From Verrucomicrobiota bacterium (GTDB taxonomy: Bacteria > Verrucomicrobiota > Verrucomicrobiia > Chthoniobacterales > Terrimicrobiaceae), in NCBI GenBank assembly GCA_017305195.1, contig JAFKMU010000035.1, positions 62,001 through 126,000 of the forward strand: DNA of 64,000 nucleotides, written 5' to 3'. The notes under the pieces are model-generated. The model worked only from the letters and a program-made list of their open reading frames with translations, searched no databases and was not told where the DNA came from. Positions 1 to 8,524 of the stretch are shown in pieces. Within the stretch, counting starts at the first letter, position 1; every line of letters starts with the position of its first letter. Both the position numbers and the translations under genes were made by a program.

Positions 1-132
1 GGCTCCGGCCTTGCGCGGGCGGAAAATGCTCTCCGCCACGCGAATGGCGTCCGGCCCCGAGACACGGATCACCGCGATGGCTCCCTCTCCGGGAGGCGTC
101 GAGATCGCGGCGATGGTGTCCTCGGCCAGCAC
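1..132 (-). CDS. mnmE: tRNA modification GTPase MnmE, N-terminal fragment (runs off the window)
   Basis: Only the first 44 codons lie inside the window, read on the minus strand from a GTG at 132-130. The peptide begins [20 protein letters not shown] and continues with [10 protein letters not shown]. This is the typical start of MnmE (TrmE): the D-T-I-A-A-x-x-T-P-P-G-x-G motif followed by V-x-R-[IV]-S-G forms the tetrahydrofolate-binding N-terminal domain. MnmE with MnmG adds the carboxymethylaminomethyl group to U34 of certain tRNAs. The GTG lies one base past the hisC stop codon, so the two genes are probably co-transcribed. The GTPase domain is outside the window. The identification rests on the N-terminal motif alone but that motif is distinctive. 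Confidence 0.88.
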   Translation of the reverse strand, partial: MLAEDTIAAISTPPGEGAIAVIRVSGPDAIRVAESIFRPRKAGA

Positions 133-133
133 G

Positions 134-1255
134 TCAGGCGTTCGCCAGTTGCTTCTGCGCGAGCTGTCCCTGGGCGGCGAGGTTTTTCAACTCCGCGATG
201 AACCGCTCGTTCTGCTCCTTCGTGCCGACAGAGACACGCACCCACTCGGGCAGCTTGTAGCTGCGCATGGCGCGCACGATGATGCCCTTGCGCAGGAGCG
301 CCTGGAAAACCGCGTCGCCATCGCCCACGCGCACGAGGACGAAATTCGCAAAGCTCGGCACGTACTCCAGCCCGAGCTTTTCAAACTCGTCCTGGAAATA
401 CGCCCGCCCCTCGTGGGTCAGTTCGCGGGTGCGGCGCATGTGATCGTCGTCGCGCAATCCGGCCTCCGCTCCCGCCTGGGCGATGCCATTGGCATTGAAC
501 GGCTGGCGGGTCTTTTGCAGGACCTCCGCGACTTCCTTCGGCGCGAGGCCGTAGCCGATGCGGAGATTGGCGAGACCCTGGATCTTGGAAAACGTGCGCA
601 TCACCACGACATGGCGGCCCTCGCGGACGTACTTCAGGACGTCCGGCGGATTGTCGACAAACTCGTAGTACGCCTCGTCAAAGATCACCAGCACGTGATC
701 CGGCACCTTGGCCATGAAGCGGTCGATCGCTTCCTGGCCGACCATCGTGCCGGTCGGATTGTTCGGATTCGTGATGAAAATCTGGCGTGTGCGCGGTGTG
801 ATCGCCGCCGCCATGGCGTCGAGGTCGTGGGTGTAGCCGGGGTCTGGCACCTCGACCGAACGCGCGCCGAAGAGCTGCGACATCAGGCTGTAGACCGCAA
901 AGGCGTGGCGCGCCGTGATCACCTCGTCGCCGGGACGCAGGAAAGCGTGGCCGATGAATTCGATGATCTCGTTCGAGCCATTGCCGAGAACGACATTGGA
1001 GCGGTCCAGGCCGAGCTTGTCGGCGATGGCCCCGCGCAGCGCCCAGCCGCCGCCATCCGGGTAGAAATGGGCGCGTTCCAGCGCGTCGCGCATGGCGTCG
1101 AGCGCCTTGGGCGAGGGGCCGAGCGGATTCTCGTTCGAGGCGAGTTTGATGATATCGGAGGGTTGCAAGCCCATCTCGCGCGCCAGTTCCTCCACCGGCT
1201 TGCCGGGTTCGTAGGCGACGAGCTTCAACACATGCTCATGGGCGGTATTCCACAT
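134..1255 (-). CDS. hisC: histidinol-phosphate aminotransferase
   Basis: A 373-residue fold-type I PLP aminotransferase of the HisC family, catalysing the glutamate-dependent transamination of imidazole acetol phosphate in histidine biosynthesis. Visible hallmarks are the substrate-binding [13 protein letters not shown] near the N-terminus, NPNNPTGT in the middle, the FDEAYYEF cofactor motif, and [16 protein letters not shown] containing the Schiff-base lysine. The C-terminal half has the expected ANFVLV and RVSVGT segments. I chose the ATG at 1255; a GTG four codons upstream (1267) is an alternative. No other his genes are present, so hisC stands apart from a his operon and precedes mnmE with only one base between them. 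Phenylalanine/tyrosine transamination by HisC-like enzymes is also possible. Confidence 0.9.
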   Translation of the reverse strand: MWNTAHEHVLKLVAYEPGKPVEELAREMGLQPSDIIKLASNENPLGPSPKALDAMRDALERAHFYPDGGGWALRGAIADKLGLDRSNVVLGNGSNEIIEFIGHAFLRPGDEVITARHAFAVYSLMSQLFGARSVEVPDPGYTHDLDAMAAAITPRTRQIFITNPNNPTGTMVGQEAIDRFMAKVPDHVLVIFDEAYYEFVDNPPDVLKYVREGRHVVVMRTFSKIQGLANLRIGYGLAPKEVAEVLQKTRQPFNANGIAQAGAEAGLRDDDHMRRTRELTHEGRAYFQDEFEKLGLEYVPSFANFVLVRVGDGDAVFQALLRKGIIVRAMRSYKLPEWVRVSVGTKEQNERFIAELKNLAAQGQLAQKQLANA

Positions 1256-1300
1256 ACAAAACTTCACATTACGGGGCGGCGGGGTAATTTACCAGCGCTG

Positions 1301-1741
1301 ATGAAAATCGCCGTCATCGCCGATACCCACGGAAAATTCCCCGCCCACGTCGCCGAGGCCATCTCCGCCGCCGACGAAATCTGGCATCTGGGGGATTTTT
1401 GCGACCTCAATGCCCTCAACGCGGTCAAGGAACTCGGCCGCCCCTTCTACGGTGTGCTGGGCAACAACGACTACACGCTCGACCTCCCGGAAAAGCTCCT
1501 CCTCGAGCGCCATGGCCGCACCTTTCTGCTCATCCACATCCCGCCCGCCCCGGCCCGCATCGGCGGAGCGGATTTCCTCCTCCACGGCCACACCCACGTG
1601 CCCCGCGACGAAATGGTGAATACCACCCGAGTCCTCAACCCCGGCACCATCGGCAAGCCCAACCACGGAGCCCCCTGCTCCTGGGCATGGCTGACCGTCC
1701 TCGACGACGGCTCGATCGAGTGGGAGGTTTTGCTGGTTTAG
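1301..1741 (+). CDS. YfcE/MJ0936-type metallophosphoesterase
   Basis: A 146-residue calcineurin-like phosphoesterase. The frame is open far upstream, but the real start is the ATG at 1301, because MKIAVIADTHG is the canonical first strand and metal-binding motif. All blocks are present in order: D-x-H (IADTHG), GDxxD (LGDFCD), GNND (VLGNNDY), the LLIH histidine and GHTH (LLHGHTHVP), followed by NPGTIGKP. Such small proteins are metal-dependent phosphodiesterases acting on model substrates; the physiological substrate is usually unknown. It is divergent from hisC with about 45 bases between the starts. Confidence 0.9.
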   Translation: MKIAVIADTHGKFPAHVAEAISAADEIWHLGDFCDLNALNAVKELGRPFYGVLGNNDYTLDLPEKLLLERHGRTFLLIHIPPAPARIGGADFLLHGHTHVPRDEMVNTTRVLNPGTIGKPNHGAPCSWAWLTVLDDGSIEWEVLLV

Positions 1742-1850
1742 GCGGAATATCGCCGCACGAGAGCTGTAGGGGTGGCGTCCCGCCGCCCCGCTCGCAGGGC
1801 CGACTGAAAATAATAGGTCGCGAAGAGAGGATTTTTCACTCGACCGCGCA

Positions 1851-1869
1851 GGCCAGCGGGACGCTGGCC
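1851..1869. repeat. GC-rich perfect palindrome, REP-like
   Basis: GGCCAGCG, a three-base loop GGA, then CGCTGGCC: an exact 8-bp inverted repeat between two convergent genes. No T-run follows on either strand, so it is not a classical intrinsic terminator. A related-looking stretch (GGCGTCCCGCCGCCCC) lies 80 bases upstream. It may be a dispersed palindromic element or a stem that protects both 3' ends. Confidence 0.5.
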
Positions 1870-1883
1870 CTACCTCGTTGCGG

Positions 1884-2195
1884 TTAGGCGGGCATCTTGT
1901 CCTGGTCGATGCAGATCCAGTTCTCGTCCTCGTACATCTTTGCGACGGCTGAGCTGTCCTCGATGATCACGTGGATGCGCTGGAGGTGATCGATATCCAC
2001 CGCGAGCGAGTTATTCGCATCCGTCAGCGCGCCGGATTTATCCAATACCGCCACTGCCGCCTGAAAAAATCCTACCGTACCCGAAGCGGGCAACTGCTTG
2101 GCCGCCACGATGAAATTCCGCACCGCATGCGCCGGAATGCCCGGTGCCGAGCGGAATTTGACCTGAAAAAGGACGCCATCGAGTTGCTGTGCCAT
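1884..2195 (-). CDS. hypothetical protein, 103 aa
   Basis: I do not recognise this family. The reading frame could begin at a GTG at 2225, but MAQQLDGVLFQVKF (ATG at 2195) looks like a natural start. The protein is soluble with no signal peptide or membrane segment. It mixes hydrophobic beta-like stretches (GVLFQVKF, VGFFQAAVAVLD, IHVIIEDS) and ends in an acidic tail with ENWICIDQDKMPA. It sits alone between the phosphoesterase (convergent) and the tRNA-Leu gene (same strand, upstream). Confidence 0.55.
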   Translation of the reverse strand: MAQQLDGVLFQVKFRSAPGIPAHAVRNFIVAAKQLPASGTVGFFQAAVAVLDKSGALTDANNSLAVDIDHLQRIHVIIEDSSAVAKMYEDENWICIDQDKMPA

Positions 2196-2354
2196 TTGGG
2201 GAGGGAGTCGCTGTCTCAAAATCACACACGACCGGGAAAAATGCGAATAAAAGACGGGAGCTGCGCCGTGGATTCAAAGAGGATTCAAAGGAAATTCTGA
2301 TGCCTTCTGGATTTTTGACTCCCTCGAAGGAGGAAAGTCATAAAAGAGAAAAAG

Positions 2355-2435
2355 TGCTCGGGGGGGGACTTGAACCCCCATGCCTTGCGGCATACGCCCC
2401 TCAAACGTACGTGTCTGCCATTTCACCACCCGAGC
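2355..2435 (-). tRNA. tRNA-Leu (anticodon GAG)
   Basis: Read on the minus strand, the acceptor arms GCTCGGG and CCCGAGC pair perfectly, with discriminator A. The anticodon stem TACGT/GCGTA encloses the loop TTGAGGG, giving anticodon GAG (reads CUC/CUU). A variable stem of class II type (TGCC-GCAA-GGCA) and the T-arm GGGGGTTCAAGTCCCCC follow. The 3' CCA is not encoded. Confidence 0.95.
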
Positions 2436-2549
2436 GGGAAAGGGGTGGCAATGTTGCGTTTTGGGAAAGTTTTCGCAAGGTAAAAATTTGGCTTGCTGCA
2501 AAAAGTTTGGTGTGAGATTTTCGCCAGTTCCTACAGAGGAGGTTATTTC

Positions 2550-2864
2550 ATGGCATACGCAGTCATTCAAACAGGTGGCAAACAATACCGCGTCGCGGAA
2601 GGTGACGTGATCGAAGTCGAGAAACTCGATTTCGACGCGGGCGCGGAGGCGAAGTTCGAGGAAGTGCTTTTGGTTTCCAACGGCTCGAACCTCTCCATTG
2701 GCACACCGCTCGTCCAGGGCGCAGCCGTAGTCGCTGAAGTGGTCGAACAGATCAAAGACGACAAGGTCATCGCATTCAAATACAAGCGCCGCAAAGGCTA
2801 CCACCGCACCGTGGGCCATCGCCGGCAGCTCACGAAACTCAAAATCAAAACCATCACCGCTTAA
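2550..2864 (+). CDS. rplU: 50S ribosomal protein L21
   Basis: A 104-residue bL21 of normal length. The start is fixed by the strong Shine-Dalgarno AGAGGAGG nine bases before the ATG at 2550; the frame is open further upstream but that part is not conserved. [15 protein letters not shown] at the N-terminus and the basic [15 protein letters not shown] near the C-terminus are family signatures; the latter binds 23S rRNA. It forms the standard rplU-rpmA operon with L27, nine bases downstream. Confidence 0.97.
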   Translation: MAYAVIQTGGKQYRVAEGDVIEVEKLDFDAGAEAKFEEVLLVSNGSNLSIGTPLVQGAAVVAEVVEQIKDDKVIAFKYKRRKGYHRTVGHRRQLTKLKIKTITA

Positions 2865-2873
2865 TCCAGGCTT

Positions 2874-3122
2874 ATGGCCCATAAAAAAGGACAAGGCTCC
2901 GTCAAGAACGGACGCGACAGCATCAGCAAGCGTCTTGGCGTCAAGAAGTTCGGTGGTCAGGCTGTGACCGCCGGCAACATCATTCTCCGTCAGCGTGGCA
3001 CGAAGTTCATCCCCGGCCGCAACGTCGGTCTCGGACGTGACTACACGATCTGGGCGCTCGTCGATGGCCGCGTTTCCTTCGACCGTGAAGGTCGTCGCGT
3101 GAACGTCGAGCCCGTCGCCTAA
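2874..3122 (+). CDS. rpmA: 50S ribosomal protein L27
   Basis: An 82-residue bL27. It begins [16 protein letters not shown], the flexible N-terminal arm that reaches the peptidyl transferase centre, followed by the [10 protein letters not shown] and [10 protein letters not shown] blocks. There is no Firmicutes-type cleavable N-terminal extension. The gene directly follows rplU and is closed by an intrinsic terminator about 24 bases after the stop codon. Confidence 0.97.
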   Translation: MAHKKGQGSVKNGRDSISKRLGVKKFGGQAVTAGNIILRQRGTKFIPGRNVGLGRDYTIWALVDGRVSFDREGRRVNVEPVA

Positions 3123-3145
3123 GACGACTCCGTTACCTCACTTTA

Positions 3146-3187
3146 AATCCCCAGGGTGGTTTCGACCGCCTTGGGGATTTTTTATTT
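3146..3187 (+). terminator. intrinsic terminator after rplU-rpmA
   Basis: A 15-bp stem AATCCCCAGGGTGGT / ACCGCCTTGGGGATT (two G-U wobbles) closed by a stable TTCG tetraloop, followed by TTTTTTATTT. This is a textbook rho-independent terminator for the ribosomal protein operon. Confidence 0.93.
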
Positions 3188-3353
3188 CCGGAGATCGGGC
3201 TGGAAATTCAACATGTTGATATAAAGCGGGTTACGCTGATTCCTTGCTTTGCGGTCGCTCCGGGGTTAACTAAAGCACATCCTCCCGCAAAGCGAGTTGC
3301 GACCCATGCCGAAAGGCGGGGCGCCTCGATTGGGAGCGTTTTTGGGAGACACG

Positions 3354-4571
3354 ATGAGATTTGCCCGATGGATCATCGCAGGATTGGTTGCCGTCAGTGC
3401 GACGACGCTTTTCGCCTGCCTCGATATCCAGACCTCTGGGGCGATCGGGGAGAGGCGCTACTATATTGTCGATAATGGCAATCCCAACCGCGCCATTGGG
3501 CTCCTGTGGGATGAGAAAGCTCGCGAGAGCGAGTATGCCTATTTCGCCGAGGGCGATGTGACACCCGAGTTTTTCTGGTCGCCGGATCGCGCCTATCTGG
3601 CGGTGAATGGCGGCTCCCCCCACGACCGGCAGGTTTTCATTTATCGGGTGTCGAAGCGCGATATCGACTCGGTGACCATCCAGCCGATGACGAAGCGGCA
3701 GACGGTCGCCATCGAGAAGCTGCGCGGCAGCATCGTGGCCGATGGCATCGAGGCGGTGGGCTGGACGGGCGACCGGTCGCTGGAACTCCGGATCTGGGCG
3801 TCGAGCCTCGACCCGCTGCATTCGGATTCCGCCCCGGTCGATTTTTCCGCGAACCTGGAGGTGGATGCCCTGCTGGCCAAGGTCACCAGCGTCTCTGAAC
3901 GCAAGCCTGAGGCTGGCGACGAGAATGGAGAGAGCCGGAGCGTGCCGCTGGATGCGGCCTCGCTGGAGGGGGAGTTTGCGTGTTCCGGCGTCGATCCTGA
4001 CGGTCGGGTTTATGAGGGCACGGTGCGCATCAGCGCCGTCGGCAATGTCGTGACCATGGAGTGGAATCGCGATGGTGGGATCGCGCGGGGGCGGGGATTG
4101 CTCATCGGCACCACGCTCGGCGTTTCCCGGGATGGCGGCGGCCTGGCGTTGTACCAGATCGTCCCGCAAGCCGAGGGCAAGACGCTTGCCGGTGTCTGGA
4201 CCTCGGAGAGCGCCGACCGGGCGGGCACGGAGACGATTCGCATCGGTTCGCCGGATCTGCCGGGTCCGCGCTTTGCGGCCCCTCGGATCAATGGCAACTA
4301 TGTTGGAACCCTTCAGGGCCAGCCTGGGGTCAACGTCTCTGCCAAGGTCGAGGTGAGCGGTGATGACGCCTTGAAATCGGTCAGCGTATCCACCGACGGA
4401 ACCGTGGTCCAGGGTCGGGGCCTGCTGCTGGCCAACAGCTTCGCCACCGCCGTCTCCGGCGGTGTCGGGGTCTTTCAGATCGAGGGCGAAGGCCGGGATA
4501 TTCGCCTCGACGGGCGCTTCATTGACAGGTCAGGCAATACCCGCCCCGCCTCGCTCGCCCCGGCGGAGTAG
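3354..4571 (+). CDS. secreted or lipid-anchored protein with two tandem repeat domains
   Basis: A 405-residue protein of unknown function. MRFARWIIAGLVAVSATTLF followed by A-C is an export signal; LFAC is a weak lipobox, so either a lipoprotein or a conventionally cleaved protein is possible. Residues about 30-180 carry a YIVDNGNPNRAIGLLWD segment followed by beta-rich sequence. Residues about 205-283 and 313-390 look like two copies of one module: each runs G-E-F/N-Y-V, a charged strand, then I/V-x-RGRGLL or VQGRGLL, a variable loop, and a FQI/YQI strand. Upstream is the rplU-rpmA terminator, so it is an independent transcript. The longer frame from 3297 was rejected because the signal peptide begins at 3354. 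Confidence 0.75.
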   Translation: MRFARWIIAGLVAVSATTLFACLDIQTSGAIGERRYYIVDNGNPNRAIGLLWDEKARESEYAYFAEGDVTPEFFWSPDRAYLAVNGGSPHDRQVFIYRVSKRDIDSVTIQPMTKRQTVAIEKLRGSIVADGIEAVGWTGDRSLELRIWASSLDPLHSDSAPVDFSANLEVDALLAKVTSVSERKPEAGDENGESRSVPLDAASLEGEFACSGVDPDGRVYEGTVRISAVGNVVTMEWNRDGGIARGRGLLIGTTLGVSRDGGGLALYQIVPQAEGKTLAGVWTSESADRAGTETIRIGSPDLPGPRFAAPRINGNYVGTLQGQPGVNVSAKVEVSGDDALKSVSVSTDGTVVQGRGLLLANSFATAVSGGVGVFQIEGEGRDIRLDGRFIDRSGNTRPASLAPAE

Positions 4572-4580
4572 GGATGCGCG

Positions 4581-5456
4581 TCATTTTCTGAGATACTTGA
4601 CCGCGAGTTCCCGATCATAAATCTGGTCCATCGGTAAGCGCGCAGGTTGGGTGGTGTCTGGAGAGAGCGCCTTGACGAAATTCTTCATGGCCGCAGGAGT
4701 GGCCGGAGATGGCAGCTCAAAAGCTGGGATCTCGTACTCATCGGTGCGGTAAGGAGCGATTATCGGAAGCGCTTCGGCGAAGGAAATGATGCAGCGGTCC
4801 TCCCGCTGCTTTCCAAAAAAGAATGCCCTGGGAGCCAGTTGCTTTCGGGGGATTATCAGCAGGTCGACGCCGGGAATCAGAGTGGAGATCGCATCCGGCC
4901 AGACGCATGCGGAACGCAGCTCATTTTCGAGGAGCAGATAAAAGATGTGAGGAATGAAAATGTCCTTTTGAGCGGCCTCCATTCGTACGTTGGCATGAAA
5001 GTTCCAAGCCCAGACGCTTTCCAATTCCTTGGCTGGACGGGTCAATATCTGTGCGGGCGCGTCATCGGTATCGAGGATGGCGCTGTAGCCAAACTCATTG
5101 CCGTGTTTCCAGCCACGGACAAGGGCCTCAGCCGTATAGCGGCTGTCTTCCACGCCGAAATTTTGGGGATCATACACCGAGCAGTCGAATGTTTTTACGA
5201 ACCGGGTTACTTCGGGCTCGGCCTCAAGGATGAAATACCCGGGGCGGAAAAGGTTAATGATAAAAACCACCGAATGAGCGATTTCGTCGTCTTCCTCAAC
5301 TGGTTGGCTGTTGTGATCAAAGTGAAAATATACGCCTGTCTCTTCGTTGGAATACCACGCCTGAGTCCCTTCGAGACTGTAGCCGGGTCGTTCTCCGAAA
5401 TACCTGGTGAACTGCTCCAGGGTGATCGGACTGGTGATGTAAAGGTCGTAGCTCAT
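4581..5456 (-). CDS. hypothetical protein, 291 aa
   Basis: The start is taken at MSYDLYITSPITLEQFTRYF (ATG at 5456); the frame stays open for 75 codons upstream, but that part is rich in Cys, Pro and Gly without evident structure. The protein is cytoplasmic in character, with no signal peptide or transmembrane helix, and mixes acidic and aromatic segments (HSVVFIINLFRPGYFILEAE, GWKHGNEFGYSAILD). The MSYDLY opening is seen in several poorly characterised small-protein families, some linked to toxin-immunity settings, but I cannot assign one. It converges with the secreted repeat protein (10-base gap). Confidence 0.6.
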   Translation of the reverse strand: MSYDLYITSPITLEQFTRYFGERPGYSLEGTQAWYSNEETGVYFHFDHNSQPVEEDDEIAHSVVFIINLFRPGYFILEAEPEVTRFVKTFDCSVYDPQNFGVEDSRYTAEALVRGWKHGNEFGYSAILDTDDAPAQILTRPAKELESVWAWNFHANVRMEAAQKDIFIPHIFYLLLENELRSACVWPDAISTLIPGVDLLIIPRKQLAPRAFFFGKQREDRCIISFAEALPIIAPYRTDEYEIPAFELPSPATPAAMKNFVKALSPDTTQPARLPMDQIYDRELAVKYLRK

Positions 5457-5756
5457 GCGTGTGTCGGGAGTGTTTGATCCACAGCATTCCCCGGGGGGAG
5501 CCTGCCAGCATGCAGGAGTACCTGCCGGAAGCCCAGTCGATTCGCGCCATTGCGGAAGCCGATCTCTGCCAGGGGAATAGCTGATACGATAGCGGAATTG
5601 GTGTTCTCCGATTCCCCATTCAGGGTGTGTCCCGATAGACGGGAAAGACGGATTGGGCCACGCTATGGCCTCACTCTTCATGCACGGCAGCGTCTCGTCG
5701 GGATCCGGTGGATCGGACGAGACGCTTCTTTTTTTACCCCTGGGCGATGTGGCGGG
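5457..5756. other. 300-base intergenic region with a plus-strand terminator
   Basis: This gap separates the start of the 291-aa hypothetical gene from the stop of the sensor kinase, both on the minus strand. It should hold the promoter of the hypothetical gene. A strong intrinsic terminator near its right end is oriented for plus-strand transcription, although no plus-strand gene is apparent inside the gap. The weakly coding-looking frame on the minus strand (residues upstream of MSYDLY) has no recognisable domain. Confidence 0.6.
5690..5735 (+). terminator. strong intrinsic terminator with no obvious parent gene
   Basis: GCGTCTCGTC (5690-5699) pairs perfectly with GACGAGACGC (5716-5725); the inner GATCC/GGATC can extend the stem. 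It is followed on the plus strand by TTCTTTTTTTA. The minus strand has no T-run after the hairpin, so it does not serve the sensor kinase. It would end a plus-strand transcript arising between 4571 and 5690. Confidence 0.8.
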
Positions 5757-8447
5757 CTACTTGACCCATTTTGAGAGCGTCGTAGCGAGGGTCTCGTATT
5801 GCAGCGGCTTGCTCAGGAAATCATCCATGCCGGCGTCGATGCAGCGTTTGCGATCCTCGGGCATGGCGTTGGCGGTGAGGGCGATGATGCTGAGGCGGTC
5901 GCCGCCGAGGATTTCGCGGCGGATGCGCTTGGTGGTGCCGCAGCCGTCGAGGTCGGGAAGCTGCATGTCCATGAGCACGGCGTCGTAGCTGGTGCGGCGA
6001 ACCTTTTCGAGAGCTTCCAGGCCGGTCTCGGCAAATTCCACGTCGCAGCCGAGGCGCTTGAGCTGGAGCGCGCAGAGCTTGCGGTTGACCGGGTTGTCCT
6101 CCACCACGAGGATGCGCTTGCCCGCGATATTGGTGGTCTGGACGGGCTCGCGGACCTTCGCGGGGGGGGCGAGCACCTCGAGGGCGTTCGTGCTGGCGCC
6201 GCGCGGGGCGGTGAGCACGATGGTGAACTCCGATCCATAGCCGACCTCGCTGCGTACCTCGATGTCGCCGCCGAGGAGCTTGACCAGCCGTTGCGAGATG
6301 GCGAGCCCCAGCCCGGTGCCGCCATGGCGGCGGGTGGCCGAGCTGTCGACCTGATAGAAGAGCTTGAAGAGGTTGTTCAGCCCCTCCTGGGGAATGCCCG
6401 GGCCGGTGTCGCGGATGGTGAAGCGCCATTCCCAGTTTCGCTGGAAGACCCCCGTCGGCTTGGCCGTGACGGAAAGCTCGACGGAGCCTTCCTCGGTGAA
6501 CTTCAGGGCGTTGCCGAGAATGTTTGTGAGGATCTGGCCGAGCCGCATCTGGTCGGTGTGAATGTTCTTCGGCACCGCGTACTCGACGAAGTAGTCGTAC
6601 CTCAGCCCGCGCTGAATGGCCTGCGCCTGGAGCTGCTGGTGGATGCGGCGGATGAAGGGGCGAATCTCAAAGGTCGAGCTCTCGACGTGGATTTCCTTCG
6701 ATTCGATCTTCGAGAGGTCGAGGATGTCGTTGACCAGCGAAAGAAGGCCCTGGCCGCTGGATTCCATCGTCTCGACGTAGCTCTGCTGCTCGCTGTCGAG
6801 AGGGGTGTTTTTCAGCATCGAGACAAACCCGAGCACGCCATTGAGCGGAGTGCGGATTTCATGGCTCATCACGGCGAGGAATTCGCTCTTGGCCTTGTCG
6901 GCGGCCATGGCGGCCTCCTTGGCGCGGATGAGCTCCTGGGATTCCTCCTTCTCCTTGGTGATGTCGATGGCCGTGCCCACGGCGCGGACTGCGCGGCCAT
7001 CGTCGTCGCGGAAAACCACGGCGTGCTCGCGCAGGTGGCGCACCTGATCCTTCACCATGATGCGAAACTCCTGACGGTAGGGTTCCCCGGAGGTCAGGCA
7101 ATGCAGGAACCGGGCCTCCACGGCGTTGCGATCCTCGGGATGCACGGTGAGCAGGAATTTGTCAAAGGTGGGAGGCTTTTCGTTGGCGTCCGTGCGGTAG
7201 ATATGGTGCATCACGGCGTTCCAGACAAAGGTCCGCTTGCGCGGGTCGTAGTCCCACGTGCCCACGCTGCCCGCCTCGGTCGCCAGGAGCAGGCGTTCCT
7301 CGCTCAGGCGGACGACTTCCTCGGCCTCGATGCGCTCGGAGATGTCGACCACCTGCGCCATGTAGTGGGAGATATTCAGGTCGCTGTCGCGCACGATGGC
7401 CACGCTGGCCAGGCCCCAGACGCAGCTGCCGTCTTTGCGGACGTAGCGGCGCTCGATCTGGTATTGCGAAATCTGGTGGGTCTCCATGTCGAGGAGCTTC
7501 ATCGCCTCCTTCTTGAGATCCTCCTTGGGCAGGAGCTTGGAAAGGTCGAGGTCGCGCAACTCCTCCTCGGTGTAGCCAGTGAGCTGGCAAAAGGCCGCAT
7601 TGGCGCGGATGATCTGCCCGTCCTTCTGGGTCAGGTACATCGCGACGGGCGAGAGTTCGTACGTGCTGCGGAAGAGCTCTTCATTCTCGCGCAGTCCCGC
7701 CGTGGCCAGCGCCTGGCGGTAAAAGGACTGTGACCGCCAGGAAAAGGCTGCCGCCCCGGCGACCGCCGCCATCACCGCCGCGATCAGGAGCGCAAGGTCC
7801 CGCTGCTTGCGGGCTGCTGCGGCCTGGGCGTCGATATCGTCCATGTTGACGTCGAGGTAAATGAAGTCCCGGATGCCGTTTTCCGGATTCTGCAAGGGCA
7901 CGACGACCGTCAGCCACCGGGAGCCGGGGTGGAGTGTTGGCGTTGCCGTGGTAAAGATCTGCCTTTCGGAGATGGCTTTGTACTCCGGGCTGTCCGGCGA
8001 CAGGGCTGGCTCCAGAACCTTGCCCACCACATGGTCGCGGTCGGGCCCCTTGGCGGGGTCGTAGGTCTTCAGGATCACCTGCACCTTGCCGTTTTCCTGC
8101 CGGCCCGTGAAGAGGTTGCCGATGCCAGGATAGAAATCGCGGATGCGTTGCAGGCGCTCAGTCAGGGCGGTGAAGGGCTGCGAGGTCGTCTGGTTCGCCT
8201 CGCGCAACCACGAGTGCGCCCTCAGGTCGACCAGCGAGGCGGCATACTGCCCCTGGGCGCGAAGCTGCTCGAGCCTCTCCGTGACCCGGGAGTCGCTCTG
8301 CCGGGCGAAGACCATAAAGGTGATCCCGCCCACCAACAGAAACAGGACCAGACCCCAAACGACGGAATCCCGGAGAAAACCAGGAATGTGTTCACGCAAG
8401 GAGGCCCGGGCCGCGGTTTCGCGTCGGTGCTTTAACGCTTTATCCAT
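5757..8447 (-). CDS. hybrid sensor histidine kinase/response regulator with two PAS domains
   Basis: An 896-residue membrane kinase; ATG at 8447 preferred over a GTG two codons upstream. Order: cytoplasmic tail, helix 1 (about 29-48), extracytoplasmic sensor region (about 50-215) of dCache/CHASE-like size, helix 2 (about 217-238), PAS 1 (about 255-370), PAS 2 with a PAC-like end (about 383-500), HisKA with the phospho-acceptor in SHEIRTPLNG (His about 529), HATPase with ILGNALKFTEEG, DTGPGIP and GGTGLGLAIS, then a receiver domain starting ILVVEDNPVN with phospho-acceptor Asp about 827 (VLMDMQLPD) and SKP lysine. No HPt or output domain is fused, so it likely works through a separate HPt/regulator. 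It lies 77 bases downstream of the ABC permease pair. Confidence 0.93.
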   Translation of the reverse strand: MDKALKHRRETAARASLREHIPGFLRDSVVWGLVLFLLVGGITFMVFARQSDSRVTERLEQLRAQGQYAASLVDLRAHSWLREANQTTSQPFTALTERLQRIRDFYPGIGNLFTGRQENGKVQVILKTYDPAKGPDRDHVVGKVLEPALSPDSPEYKAISERQIFTTATPTLHPGSRWLTVVVPLQNPENGIRDFIYLDVNMDDIDAQAAAARKQRDLALLIAAVMAAVAGAAAFSWRSQSFYRQALATAGLRENEELFRSTYELSPVAMYLTQKDGQIIRANAAFCQLTGYTEEELRDLDLSKLLPKEDLKKEAMKLLDMETHQISQYQIERRYVRKDGSCVWGLASVAIVRDSDLNISHYMAQVVDISERIEAEEVVRLSEERLLLATEAGSVGTWDYDPRKRTFVWNAVMHHIYRTDANEKPPTFDKFLLTVHPEDRNAVEARFLHCLTSGEPYRQEFRIMVKDQVRHLREHAVVFRDDDGRAVRAVGTAIDITKEKEESQELIRAKEAAMAADKAKSEFLAVMSHEIRTPLNGVLGFVSMLKNTPLDSEQQSYVETMESSGQGLLSLVNDILDLSKIESKEIHVESSTFEIRPFIRRIHQQLQAQAIQRGLRYDYFVEYAVPKNIHTDQMRLGQILTNILGNALKFTEEGSVELSVTAKPTGVFQRNWEWRFTIRDTGPGIPQEGLNNLFKLFYQVDSSATRRHGGTGLGLAISQRLVKLLGGDIEVRSEVGYGSEFTIVLTAPRGASTNALEVLAPPAKVREPVQTTNIAGKRILVVEDNPVNRKLCALQLKRLGCDVEFAETGLEALEKVRRTSYDAVLMDMQLPDLDGCGTTKRIRREILGGDRLSIIALTANAMPEDRKRCIDAGMDDFLSKPLQYETLATTLSKWVK

Positions 8448-8477
8448 GCCCACCCCATATTGTGGCGTGACAAGCTA

Positions 8478-8503
8478 CCAGTTGCAACCGTTTTTGTAAC
8501 TGG
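8478..8503. repeat. inverted repeat between ABC permease and sensor kinase
   Basis: CCAGTTGCAA and TTGTAACTGG form a 10-bp inverted repeat (one G-T mismatch) around a six-base loop. It lies after the dppC-like stop and just before the sensor kinase start (minus strand). No T-run follows, so it may be an operator or an RNA processing stem rather than a terminator. Confidence 0.45.
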
Positions 8504-8524
8504 TTGCGTGAGGGGGATTCCGGA

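Noticed and set aside
11-1300. Upstream part of a 576-codon plus-strand open frame
   Set aside because: It is antisense to hisC and its sequence is rich in His, Arg and Asp with no domain; only the final 146 codons (phosphoesterase) are coding.
5457-5681. N-terminal extension of the 291-aa hypothetical gene to a far upstream start
   Set aside because: Composition changes to Pro/Gly/Cys-rich sequence and the natural start MSYDLY lies downstream.
5799-7733. 644-codon plus-strand open frame
   Set aside because: Antisense shadow of the sensor kinase; codon-bias artefact.
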